DNA from: Hygrocybe punicea
Taxonomy: Eukaryota; Basidiomycota; Agaricomycetes; Agaricales; Hygrophoraceae
Length of the DNA stretch: 64,000 nt
Assembly: GCA_963556145.1 (NCBI GenBank)
Contig: OY744461.1
Coordinates: 6,334,891 to 6,398,890, forward strand
Reading direction: 5' to 3'
The notes below the pieces were generated by a model. It did no database searches, was not told where the DNA came from, and worked only from the letters and a program-made list of their open reading frames with translations. The translations under genes and the position numbers were made by a program. Every line of letters starts with the position of its first letter. Position 1 is the stretch's first letter. Below are positions 1 to 9,896 of this stretch, piece after piece.

Positions 1-2160
1 GCTTTTATTTGCCGACTGCATCCGCATCTTCATATTTTGGAGGCCGTAACCGAGTTTCTCCCAAATATCGCGCCGCATGCCAATGATCATGGAACCGTTG
101 TCGAGGACGCACTCGAATACGAATTTGCCGTTGATGAGCGGGTAGACCGCACGGAGAGGGACTGAGTCGCGGCCGACGACGAGCGGGACGTTTTCCTGAC
201 AGTGTTGACAGGTGCGAGTGGGGATTTCGGGTGCGTGAAAATGGAAGACCTCGACGTTGTTACTCTCGGCGGTGACCTTTTTCGACGTAGTGAGGTCCTT
301 CATGTGACGGCGGGCGTCGGACGACATGGCTAAAAGTTCTCGCTGCGAAATGCAGACTTGAGAATCGAGCGCGCGGTCGATGACGGATTTGGCGATACCG
401 GGATCTTCGATGGGGGCTTGGTAGCGGTATTGGGGGTGCGATGCGGGAAGGTTCTGGGGAGTGCGCGGTACAAGGGCGGTCAGCTCGGTCGGCCGCATGT
501 TCGAAGGGGGGACTATGGTGATCGGCTGCTCATTGATAGGTCTGGCCGTTTTCTCGGCGGGTTTCGCGGCGGGGACGGACGTGGAAGTGGCGGGCAGATT
601 GGGAAACGTTTCTCTAGACTTGCCTTTCGCCTTCGATGGGATCTCTACACCGTCGAATCTAACCCGTTTACGAAGCCGCTGCACTTCGGCTTCCAGAACC
701 TTAATCTGTTCGTTGTCGTTGTCGATGTCGGACGTCGTGGACTGAAAGATGTCGGCGTACTCGGTAGTGGCCTCTGGTTCGTAGGTGGGTACTTCAACAG
801 CGGAGACGAAGTTAGCTTTGACATGAGGCGGCGGGTCGCGTTGGAACGGTTCTGTGGGGTTGCGGGCAGGGGGAGCGCGGTTACCGGGGTTCTGTGCGTG
901 CCACGCGTCGAAGCGTTCCCTCATATTTTTGCCGACGATAGCCTTTGGAAGATACATTCCGTTAGGCAACACGATGTGGCCGTGCTCGTTCTTGCGGCAT
1001 ATCCTGTCTCGAGTGTACTGCTCGCAAATAGGACAATCGCGTATACGATGGAACGGGTCGTCGCAAAAGAGGCAGTTAAAATTGGTGAAACCCTGTCCTG
1101 CGGTGGTTGGCTCAGCCCTATTTGCACACGGCTTTGGGGGGTTGTTGCGTTTGGTGAGGGCTTGTGTGAGGACGGCGAGTTGTTGTGAAACGAGACGAAA
1201 TAGGTCGGATACGTTAGGTTCGACCGGTTCCACTTTAGGAATGACCGGGTCATAGCGAGCGGGTGGCGGGTAGCGGGTGGCAGGTTCTATTGGAGTCGAG
1301 TACCGGATGGCGGCAGGCGACGTTGACGATAGACGAGAGACGGTGGACGGTTCGGCCGCGGTTCCGGCCAGCAGGAAGTGGGCGCAATTGTGGAAGTCCT
1401 GGAAGTTGTAAGGGTCGCTATGGAAATGGTTCGGCTTTTGGTACTGCAGACAGGTTTTGATGTCCTTTTTAAGCTTGACATGGAAGCCGTTCTCGTACGC
1501 AATGTTGCGTTCTCGGGGAGAGATCCGACCCTTGTCTAAGAGGAATCCCGAGATCCGAATGAACTCGCGGTAATATTCGCCAAGTTCGGCGCGGGTACGG
1601 ATACCGTAAGCGGTTTGGGTGTGCGTAAGATGGTCGAGATCTGCCATAGTGTACCGGTGATCGTCTTCTGTGCCCGGGTATAGCACGAGTACGCTCCTTT
1701 TGAATGCGGCATAATCGACGCCGGTCGCGCTAGGTAAACTTGCCCAAAGCTCGTAGTCACTAAGCGACGCGTAGCGCAGACTATGCTTGATGCGTCCTGC
1801 GTCGTCGAGAGCGGCATCGGCAGCAAGTATCTCGACTTCTTCGAAGAAGCGGTTTAAATTGAGCGGGTTCCCATCGAAGGTCGGGGCCGTGGAGTGACCG
1901 CGAGCGGGCATTTGTCGTGGAGTAACATGGGGAGCGGTGACGTGGGGAGCGGTTGAAGATCCAGAGGTCGAAGTCATTGTGGGTGGAAGGAGCTGAGATG
2001 TCGATGAAGTGGTTGTCGGGTGTACGATGAGCGGGTCGGGTAACGTGGGCGATGACGGCGTGGACGAAGACGAAGACGGGGACGATGACGATGACGGAGT
2101 TTTCGATGTCGAGAGCGAAGACGGAGACGGGGGTTCTAGCGAGGTTGAAGTCGGGGACAT
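1..2160 (-). CDS. Ty3/gypsy Gag-protease polyprotein, partial (runs off window)
   Basis: The frame is open on the minus strand from position 2454 to the window edge. The first in-frame ATG is at 2160, giving 720 visible codons without a stop. The N-terminal ~80 residues are Ser/Thr/Pro-rich. A Gag-like block follows (PTFDGNPLNLNRFFEEVE near 1830-1890). A CCHC zinc knuckle (C-x2-C-x4-H-x4-C, CLFC..H..C) lies at about 1033-1074. Near 88-110 is a retropepsin-like active-site motif, LDNGS, followed by a hydrophobic stretch. This order (Gag, knuckle, aspartic protease) is that of Ty3/gypsy elements of Agaricomycetes; reverse transcriptase and integrase would lie left of the window. The frame is intact, so the element may be young. 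Alternative starts are at 1977 and 1911. Confidence 0.85.
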   Translation of the reverse strand, partial: MSPTSTSLEPPSPSSLSTSKTPSSSSSPSSSSSTPSSPTLPDPLIVHPTTTSSTSQLLPPTMTSTSGSSTAPHVTAPHVTPRQMPARGHSTAPTFDGNPLNLNRFFEEVEILAADAALDDAGRIKHSLRYASLSDYELWASLPSATGVDYAAFKRSVLVLYPGTEDDHRYTMADLDHLTHTQTAYGIRTRAELGEYYREFIRISGFLLDKGRISPRERNIAYENGFHVKLKKDIKTCLQYQKPNHFHSDPYNFQDFHNCAHFLLAGTAAEPSTVSRLSSTSPAAIRYSTPIEPATRYPPPARYDPVIPKVEPVEPNVSDLFRLVSQQLAVLTQALTKRNNPPKPCANRAEPTTAGQGFTNFNCLFCDDPFHRIRDCPICEQYTRDRICRKNEHGHIVLPNGMYLPKAIVGKNMRERFDAWHAQNPGNRAPPARNPTEPFQRDPPPHVKANFVSAVEVPTYEPEATTEYADIFQSTTSDIDNDNEQIKVLEAEVQRLRKRVRFDGVEIPSKAKGKSRETFPNLPATSTSVPAAKPAEKTARPINEQPITIVPPSNMRPTELTALVPRTPQNLPASHPQYRYQAPIEDPGIAKSVIDRALDSQVCISQRELLAMSSDARRHMKDLTTSKKVTAESNNVEVFHFHAPEIPTRTCQHCQENVPLVVGRDSVPLRAVYPLINGKFVFECVLDNGSMIIGMRRDIWEKLGYGLQNMKMRMQSANKS

Positions 2161-2459
2161 AGGCGATGCGGGTGTCGAACTGAGATCGGATGAGTCGGGT
2201 GTAATGGTAATTATCGGTATATCGACCGATTCGAGACTGTCGGATGAAAGATATAGGGGGGTGTTTGACCCTGAGACGAGCGGGAGGTTGTTATGTCGAG
2301 CGAGGTGGTCGGGTACTAGCTGGAAGAAGTCGTCGTCGATTGTCGGGTCGAAGGCGGCTAAAGAGAGTTCTTGTTGAAGAGTTCTTCGAGGAAGATCTCG
2401 AAGACGACGGTCAGAGGGAGGGATATGGGAAGAGGAAGCTATGGTGGTGCTAGACTATT

Positions 2460-2476
2460 CCTCGCGGTGGGCTCCA
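2460..2476 (-). other. Putative primer-binding site of the gypsy element
   Basis: On the minus strand this reads TGGAGCCCACCGCGAGG, two bases inside the end of the adjacent LTR. It starts with TGG, the complement of a tRNA CCA end, at the position expected of a primer-binding site. I did not match it to a specific tRNA. Confidence 0.6.
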
Positions 2477-2478
2477 GA

Positions 2479-3271
2479 TGTAAAGGCGAGGTCGGGGTGG
2501 CTGCGGAATAATAATCCTAAGCCTGTGGGGTCAGCGTAGAAGTGACTAGGAATAGTCTAACAAGCTTCAGTAAGATAATAGGATATAAAAGGTAGGAAGC
2601 CGCCAAGTAAACTACTGAAATCTATCGAGGCCGGTCGAAGCCGATGAAGCCGACGATGTCGGGTACGGCGGGTCGGGTGTCGGGTGATGAGAAACGTAGA
2701 GATTAAGACGGTAGAAGGACGGGGAGAGCGTCGAGGAAACCGACGAGTAGTATGTGCGATGGATTTTACTGAGAGACTAATTCTCAAAGAGAGGAAACGG
2801 GGGAACTGGTTTCTTATTTTGAGACGGCGCTTGGGCACCGTTTTTATACTACAAAGTTCTGTACCTAGATTCGGACGAGAGTCCTCGGCCGATGAGAGGA
2901 AACAAAGGAGAATAAAAATGGGGAAGTAGGAAGAGCGTTGCGAGGCGACGATGACAGGGAAAATGGGTGGAAGATATAAAAACCGTAAAAGATGCAAAAT
3001 ACTTTACTATATCCCCATAAGGGAGACGCTAGGCGTGAATAAGGCAAGTCCGATGTCGGGATCCCAGTCCGATGAGATCTATCTTTGATATTTGAAGTTC
3101 CGCGAGTTTAGGAGATAGACCAACCAGGTACGTGAGCGGCCGTGCTAGTCAGTATGCATCGGGTTGCGTCGGGTTGCGTCGGGTTCGAACGTAGATTGCT
3201 AGAGACGTCGGGTTCGAGCGGATTCGCTAGATATCGATGTTACGGCCTCAGAGGGTCGAGGACCCTCTACA
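2479..3271 (-). repeat. 5' LTR of the minus-strand gypsy element (793 bp)
   Basis: Read on the minus strand the segment begins TGTAGAGG and ends CCTTTACA, giving TG...CA ends with an imperfect 8-bp inverted repeat. It is followed inside by a TGG primer site and then the Gag frame. A perfect hairpin (AGAGGGTC, 3-nt loop, GACCCTCT; 3250-3268) sits at the LTR start. A short repeat block (GGGTTGCGTC twice, then GGGTTCGA twice) occurs at about 3160-3225. The base just outside begins TCGCA (3272-3276), the likely target duplication. The partner LTR is outside the window, so this cannot be checked here. Confidence 0.75.
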
Positions 3272-3622
3272 TCGCATTTTGAAGGCGCTATTTTTAAATG
3301 TAGTCCAAACGAATAATGGATCGACTGTCAAGTTATCTTTTGTTTCTTTTGTTATTCCAATGATCTTTACATATAGTGTTGCATTTATTTGCATCAATAT
3401 TGTTGCATCGCCCTGATCTGGGGCCAACTCATGTTCTATGAGTTTTCTTTGAAAAACACCCAATTCTTGGGTCAAGGTCGATATCACAGGACAGGAAATT
3501 GGTTCAGGAGAGATATACATAAGTTTGTCTTGGCATAGTTGTGGAAATAATGTTGCATTTGCAAGGAAATATAGATAAGTCAAACATGCAATGCAGACAC
3601 GGATGATGTTGTGGGGATTCAT
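3272..3622 (-). pseudogene. Secreted-protein-like ORF truncated by the gypsy LTR
   Basis: From a true ATG at 3622 the minus strand encodes about 117 host-derived residues before reading into the LTR; the frame then stops at 3248 after seven LTR-encoded residues. The first ~23 residues look like a signal peptide (charged start, then IIRVCIACLTYLYFLANA). Two N-glycosylation-type NAT sequons and three cysteines follow. I do not recognise a family. The LTR begins within its coding sequence, so it is either a gene cut short by insertion or a chance ORF. It may also lack upstream exons. Confidence 0.4.
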
Positions 3623-4601
3623 GAAGATTTGTGACAGTAAGAGGAAACACCGCCCATTTAACTAGTCAAGTGGTTCGGATCATGAATAACAATTAACACA
3701 ATGGGATTGATCATATGACATTATATTGTTTGTAAGCTTTTCCCAAAACACCATAAGGCGTGCCTGAATCTTTAGAAATCAGTGTTTACTTTTTTGATTC
3801 CATTCTATGTTCCTGTGACATGCCTTGATACAGGCCAAAAATGCACCTGTATCATGAGTAGCTGCCTTACGATCTTATTAGGGGTCTGGCTGACAAGACA
3901 TTGATCCAACTAACTGAGACAAAACAGGTATTGAAGTTGAACAACCAGGCTGTTTGACAACTGTGCATATTTGACAATTACTTGGTAATTCGTGGAAATT
4001 ATCATTGCTCTTCATCCTTGTCAGAAATACATTGTCATTTTTATGGAGCTGTACGTATCATTCCCATACAAGTATACTGTATTATTCCGGTACCAAATAG
4101 TCATAGCTCCCCTTGGAGTGACAGCTATATCTTCCACTACAAGAGGGGGTTTTGTTACTCTTGTATCATTGTATCCTCATTTAATAGGTCCATAAAGTTC
4201 ACGATTCTGGTTTCTTACATATATTCAATTTTAATTTTCGTTAGCCCGAACCTAAGTCATCTCAGGTTGTCCTGCTCAGGTTGAGTGAGTCGGTAGTTGT
4301 ACTATGAACTGAACTGAAAGTAATGCATTCACCAGGATATATTTTAGACAAACAGATTTTCAGTCAACAAGATTGATGCTTTACGTTGTATCTATGCTTA
4401 CTATCATGCTCAATTCTTATGGTCATACAGTAACACAAGTCATTTTTAACAGAGCAAAAAGAAGTACATATATAGACACTGTAGCGATGTATGAGGAGGA
4501 CATTTGAGGGCACACGTTTCCAGAAATCAACGACTGGGATAAAGTCTTTTTAGTCAAATATAATGAATACTCCACAAAAAGAAGGACTTACTCCTCCGAA
4601 A
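3623..4601. other. Gene-free stretch
   Basis: This AT-rich segment has short ORFs on both strands but none with convincing coding features. The right end is presumably the 3' UTR of the minus-strand gene ending at 4602. I see no repeat or transposon end here. Confidence 0.4.
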
Positions 4602-6523
4602 TTAAGGCCCGGGATCCAGTTTGGATGTCGACGGCTTGGGAGATGAAGGCCTTGTTTGGCTCGGAGGAATCGAGAGTAGGATTTCGGGTGGAACGATGTT
4701 GCTCCAATCCACGTCCATCGATGAAGCGCTGGGCTCCGCAGGGGTCGATGATTGGTGGCGTGACGATGCACGCGTATTGGGACGGAATCCTAGGACGTTA
4801 AGAAGATCAGAATTGGAATAGATACAGACATGTGATGTTGAAACACATACCCGGAGTCGGTGACTTCTTCGGTGGCTTCACCAGTTTGAGCTTCTCTGCA
4901 ATAATGCCCGCTTGCTCCAAAGCGACATCTAGCTTCCTCCTCTTTGTTATCTCGCCGTCCTCGTGATCACTGCTGAGAGACTCTTGTTTTGGTTCAGGAG
5001 GTCCATCATCGTTGTGCATGATTGCATCGTGATCGACATCCAACAACCCGACCCACTCTGTTCCTACAGCGTCGAACTTCGGGGATTCCAGTGGAACATC
5101 AACCGGCTCGGAGGAGATGGGTGGTTTAACTTCCACTGTCAATTTTTCGGATTCCGATTTCTTGGATCTGCGCGACGGCCCAATTTCAACAGCGACTGCG
5201 ATATGTCAGTGCATTAATCATAGCAACGTGAGCAACATACGCATTTGAGCCTTGGACCGCTTCTTCTTTACCGGGGCTAAGTCTTCCTCCATCTTTACGT
5301 CGTCTATACATGAATAAATGTGTTGGATTATCGTTTTGATATTCGGAATTCAATAACTCACCGTCATCGTTGTCCTCGGCTTTGGACTTGATTGTGCGTT
5401 CTGTCATGAAGAAGGGTTTTCATGTATGACAATCACAGACAATGAAAGTACTTACTGGACTTGGGTTTGGGCTTGGGCTTCTTTTTGTCCTTCTCGGACG
5501 AATTGTCTGCGCCACCTGAATATTCAGTACATCTATACACCGGTATGGTAGAAAATTTGTACAAACCAGCGGAAGATGTCTTCTGTTTTTTGACCGATTT
5601 TGACTTGGCTTTGCCCTTGCCCTTGCCCTCGGGAACCAGCTCCTCTGCAAATGTATTATATCATTAGCACAATCACATATGTAATTCTAGATCATACCTT
5701 CATCATCGTCCGCCACATCGGCATCGACGAGGACACTATGTCCTTTACACCAAGCAATAACCTGACCGATTATTTCGAGCTTTGTGGCGTCCGGAAGCCC
5801 ACCGAACGACCAATTTGCAGAGGTTCCGCTGTGCCATGCTGGCACAGATTCGTCGTATTTCGCCCAATCTATGATGCCAGACGTCATAATCCATTTGTCT
5901 GCCAATGCGTATATATACTCACCAAGGTCCTCTGGCATGGTCTCGGTGCTAACAGCGCCATGTTGAATTAATTCCGATGGAGAATGCTTGCCGACATAAA
6001 ACTCTTTGAGGAGCCAATCGTCGAAGATCGTGCTTCGCCAGTCACGGGTAACCTCGTTGGCCCATTTTGCGACCAAAACCTCTGCCCAAATTTCGTCCAT
6101 GATGGTGTCGGTATACTTGAGGTAATCCCGAAGTAAATCAGTCCCTTCCTTATCGTTTTTGACGTAGTCCGGCGAGTAGTTGGGTGCCTTGTTGTATGCG
6201 ATGGCTGCTGTCGCGTAGATGTACATATCCATTTGATAAATCAAGCGACGGAGCGGTTCCTCGTATCGTTCGGGGATTTCGCGCCATAACTCACCTCGGG
6301 CGGTGGCATCGTGGGGGTGTGTCTTCAGTACATAGAGATTATGAGAAAATATGGGAATGGTGCCGGATTCCTTGTTGGGTGCCGGAATCTTGGGCGGGAC
6401 CATGTACTGGATTTGGAAGATGCGATGTAGCTCCTGCAGCTTTTTGGGCAGCGCATCAGGCCAGTACTTGAAGGCGGCGGGATTGACAGCGGGAGTCGAG
6501 GTTTTGACGACTGGCAAGCACAT
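4602..6523 (-). CDS. Hypothetical protein, 532 aa, seven exons, charged C-terminal tail
   Basis: I do not recognise the family. Exons (minus strand): 6523-5698, 5644-5567, 5515-5456, 5400-5362, 5303-5241, 5195-4851, 4789-4602. All joins use GT-AG introns of 45-61 bp, and the total of 1599 nt keeps frame throughout. Exon 1 encodes a compact ~275-residue region beginning MCLPVVKTST, rich in Trp and Tyr, with no transmembrane segment. The remaining half is low complexity. It starts with a Lys-rich stretch (KGKGKGKAKSK) and continues with Asp/Glu/Ser-rich and KKR-type clusters consistent with nuclear localisation. It ends in a Ser/Pro-rich tail. An upstream in-frame TTG at 6601 is not an ATG, so 6523 is preferred. 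The gene is divergent from the gene at 7612, with a palindromic array between them. Confidence 0.75.
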
Positions 6524-6907
6524 GGTAGATGAAATAATTTTTTTTTGGTCGACGTGTGAGGCGATTTGAGAGCAAAAGAAAAGGGCGGATTTATTACTCA
6601 ACGCTCCAGACTATGAATACAGATGTCACGACCACGTGACCAGATCAATCGCCACATGTTCGACCTCATGTTCGGCTTCTTTGCATGCATAAACAACAGA
6701 TCTATTTATTTATGTTTTTGATGTGGCTCGAGCTTAGAAGTTGTCCAAAGCTAGTAATTGCACGCAGAAAACCGACATGTGCAGCGTATGGAATATTTTT
6801 CAGTTGGTAAGGCGATAAATCGAGTTAATTCGTTCGATGAATATTCACGGACTGGTCCGTTGACGGAAAAGCACAACAAGTCTGACTTGTTGGATGGATG
6901 TAGAAGG

Positions 6908-7360
6908 ACTAGATATACTACAACAAACATGTTGTTTGGTGTGTTCGGTCACCGGACATGTTTGGTGGATGTCAATGTACGACTAGATATACTACACCGA
7001 ACACATCGAACATGTTCGGTGTGTTCGGTGGAGATGTTCGGTGGATGTCAACCAACGGTTGTGACTAGATATACCACACCGAACACATCGAACATGTTCA
7101 GTGTGTTCGGTGGAGATGTTCGGTCAACGTTGGTGAACCAATATTACTAGATATACTACACCGAACACATCGAACATGTTCGGTGTGTTTGGTGTAGTAT
7201 ATCTAGTAATATTGGTTCACCAACGTTGACCGAACATCTCCACCGAACACACCGAACATGTTCGATGTGTTCGGTGTAGTATATCTCCTCATAATGGTTG
7301 GTTGACATCCACCGAACATCTCCACCGAACACACCGAACACGTCCGATCTGTTCGGTGGA
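6908..7360. repeat. Tandem plus inverted palindromic array built on CGAACATGTTCG
   Basis: About three direct units of 73-83 bp begin near 6908, 6982 and 7064, each opening with (G)ACTAGATATAC. A fourth unit from 7147 then folds back on itself. The centre of symmetry is the ACATGT at 7174-7179. Arms pair outward through 7119-7139 and 7214-7231 and beyond, to roughly 6995 and 7358. Inside each unit CGAACATGTTCG is itself a palindrome and CCGAACA/TGTTCGG recurs many times. The array lies between the starts of two divergent genes (6523 minus, 7612 plus). It could be a fold-back MITE or a regulatory array. Confidence 0.85.
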
Positions 7361-7611
7361 TATTGCTCTTTCAAGACATTTAAATGATTCCATTGCTGAT
7401 CAATGTGTTTGGCACGTGTTCGTTGTTTTATCATTGCCACTCTTGTCAGGTGACATAATTCCGACATCTTATAATTAGAAGGTTTGTGGAATCGTCACCA
7501 CCCGCTATCAACCACCCTGAAAGTAATCAATCATTAAGGTATTGATGTATTAATGATATCTGTGTCTGTTCCTCATACCACCCATCCGAAATCCTGCCTA
7601 GGTCCACAAAC

Positions 7612-9434
7612 ATGCCATATAAGAAGGAACTTGGTTATGAACTTTGCATGCACATCTGCCCTGGTCGAAAATGTGACTCTCCAAAAACGAAATGTCTTTT
7701 GTGGAAGAAGGAAGGCAACTCCTGCCAAAGACATGTCGGATCCGCACACCAACATCCCAAATGTGTTTCGTCTGGAATTTGTCCGCAGTCGGTATGTCTT
7801 GGTCGCAACATACATGAAAATTCGCAGGGTGTCCGCAATGCGACGGCCGCGGAACTCGATCTCCTTCCACGCAAAAGGCTATCATCCGACTCTGAGATGG
7901 AAACATCGTCTGACTGTGAAACGGAACCGCCAACCACCGTAAGCAACAATGAACGCCGTATAACCACATTAAGCAACAATGACGGCCGTGTTTTCAAAAT
8001 CCTTTTTATCCTTGACCCAACAACTCGTATCGCGAGCAAAGCCGCAGCCATTAACGATCTTGCATTCGTCACCACGACCATATCCGACATCGAACTCGAT
8101 ACCATTGCCCATCTTGATGGTTACGTCCATATCATCAAGTCATACAAGAGTCGCTATTCAGCATGTATTCAAGAATGGGTAATGTCTATTGTTTAATTTG
8201 TGGATTGTTGATACTGAAACGTATTTCACAACAAACAGGTTTATATCGGAATGCGACTACATCATGAGGATGGAGCCCGGCGCTTCAATGTCAAATACAT
8301 ATTTTGGCCCGAGTTCCTTCATGCAATACTTTGCCATCAAGACAAAGGCGATACGTGGCAAAAGTTCGCATCGGCAGATTGTGTATTTGGTGGTGTGGAT
8401 ATGGGAATGTCATACATGTAAGATTGACATCGCTTTAATTAATTCTGCTCCGTTTTCGCTGCATTATACTGATGTCTTGACAGCGGTAACCAATACGGAT
8501 TGACACTGGAAAATGTGTTGATTTTCATGACTGGCATGGACGAACTCTGTCGAACGGCACACATCTGGCCGCCTCCGAAGCAGATGAACACGGTCCATTC
8601 AAAATGGATACAAAATCAAAACTTGCTTCATGTCGCTTTGAATGTAACGCATACGATACGCCCTCAAGCAAAATTATTAAACGATGGCGACCAATTCCCA
8701 CCGAATATTGTCTTGAAACGGACACACAGCGACACCGGTCATCACGTCCTATTACCTGGCGACGCCAAGCGAAATTGGGAATACATGCACAATAACTGTG
8801 AGGTTCCAGGTTCATGTTGGTTTGGGCAAACGTACATCGAACCACTGAGTAAGATGGGCGAATGGCGTGTGTTTCTAGTTGGTGGAAAGGTCGTGTATAC
8901 GGTGCACACCCTGTACAACAAGGAAAGCAAGTCCTGGAAGTGGGATATCGTCTCAAGTTTCTATACCTTGGATGAGTTAAGGTGAGTGCCCTTCATTTTC
9001 ACTTGTCATATCATATGCATGATTGTCTTAACTTTGTCAGAATATTTCAAACGCAGGGGACTCTATTGAAGACGGTGGCGTGCAATCCGGACAGGGGCGC
9101 CATTTCTATTCGAGAGCAAGGCAGAAACAAGTTCTTCGACTTTGTCCAAAAGACCTACGAAGGGCTTTATGCGATAGAGTCCAATATGGTTGGTGGAAAA
9201 CCATCGATGAGTGTTTTTTGCCGTATGGACATATCGCTCATTGTGGATTCCAAAACGGATACTGTGTCCTATTTCGTGAACGAGGTGGAACGTTATCACA
9301 CATGCAGCCTCTGGTTGAACATGAAGTCAGGTCCGAAATCCGTTCGAGCACCCATTGGCTCATTAGCTGACACTTTTGCAGGGGTTTTCTATAAATGGTT
9401 GATTGACATCAAAGGTCCATACTCATATTTGTAA
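7612..9434 (+). CDS. ATP-grasp-like protein with Cys-rich N-terminus, 545 aa
   Basis: Exons are 7612-8178, 8239-8417, 8484-8981 and 9041-9434. Introns are GT-AG of 59-66 bp and the 1638 nt are in frame. The first ~65 residues contain about ten cysteines and several histidines (possible zinc binding). A Ser/Glu-rich linker follows. The C-terminal half resembles an ATP-grasp fold: a Lys in IVLKRTHSDTG near residue 327, an acidic hinge and Arg in the stretch around 366-385 (YIEPLSKMGEWRVF), and a late D...NE pair (CRMDISL, then FVNEVER, about 476-498) like the metal-binding residues. ATP-grasp enzymes join a carboxylate to an amine or thiol through an acyl phosphate. The substrate here is unknown and the assignment is by motif only. 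The gene converges on the gene at 9897-11917. Confidence 0.7.
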
Positions 9435-9521
9435 TATTATCTGTACAGTCAATGGATCGGTTCGCGTTTATTTCACAAAACAGACATAAGATACAAATAT
9501 AAATGATGCTAAGTGGAGCAA

Positions 9522-9677
9522 TCATTTCGGCACTCCCAAGACCATGACCCATTGCACATTAAGTGAAATGCTCTTCATCATGTCATCTACACGCTTGAAT
9601 GTATTGATGGTGTGTCCAACAACGACACAGGATCCTGCAGGGATATTGTGCGGGAAGATGGGTAGTTGCGGTATTTT
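9522..9677 (-). pseudogene. Duplicated 3' end of the 9897-11917 gene
   Basis: The minus strand repeats the last ~50 codons of the neighbouring gene, including SCVVVGHTINTFKR and SLNVQWVMVLGV, ending in a different stop (GVPK then TGA). It lacks all upstream exons. It abuts a copy of the 3' end of the plus-strand ATP-grasp-like gene at about 9670. The pair thus looks like a tandem duplication of the whole convergent junction. Confidence 0.85.
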
Positions 9678-9721
9678 ATAAATGGCTTGTAGACATTACA
9701 AATGTATACTCATATTTTTGA
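9668..9721 (+). pseudogene. Duplicated 3' end of the ATP-grasp-like gene
   Basis: Seventeen codons here (VFYKWLVDITNVYSYF, then TGA) match the extreme C-terminus of the 7612-9434 gene (VFYKWLIDIKGPYSYL). No upstream exon accompanies it. Together with 9522-9677 it marks a duplicated unit of roughly 290 bp. Confidence 0.8.
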
Positions 9722-9896
9722 ACTTCACTTGTACATTAGTCAACTTTAAATGTCACAAATCGGATCTCATGTCTGAGAGGCACGAAACGCTTTGATTTCA
9801 ATGGTAGGTACATTACAAATTCAAGGCAACATAAAGAGAATTGGCAATAGGCCACGCTGCATGGCACACTAGTTTCATGACGAGAAAGACGACAAG

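Noticed and set aside
358..1188. 276-codon plus-strand frame
   Set aside because: Antisense of the Gag-protease frame, which has a CCHC knuckle and aspartic protease motif on the minus strand.
3160..3225. GGTTCGA words as tRNA B boxes
   Set aside because: They lie in an LTR repeat block with no A box or cloverleaf around them.
6523..6601. Longer start for the 532-aa gene at 6601
   Set aside because: The codon there is TTG; the first in-frame ATG is at 6523.
7156..7467. Minus-strand ORF with DVFGVFGGDVRW repeats
   Set aside because: Lies over the palindromic array; the same peptide appears in other frames on the other strand because the DNA is self-complementary.
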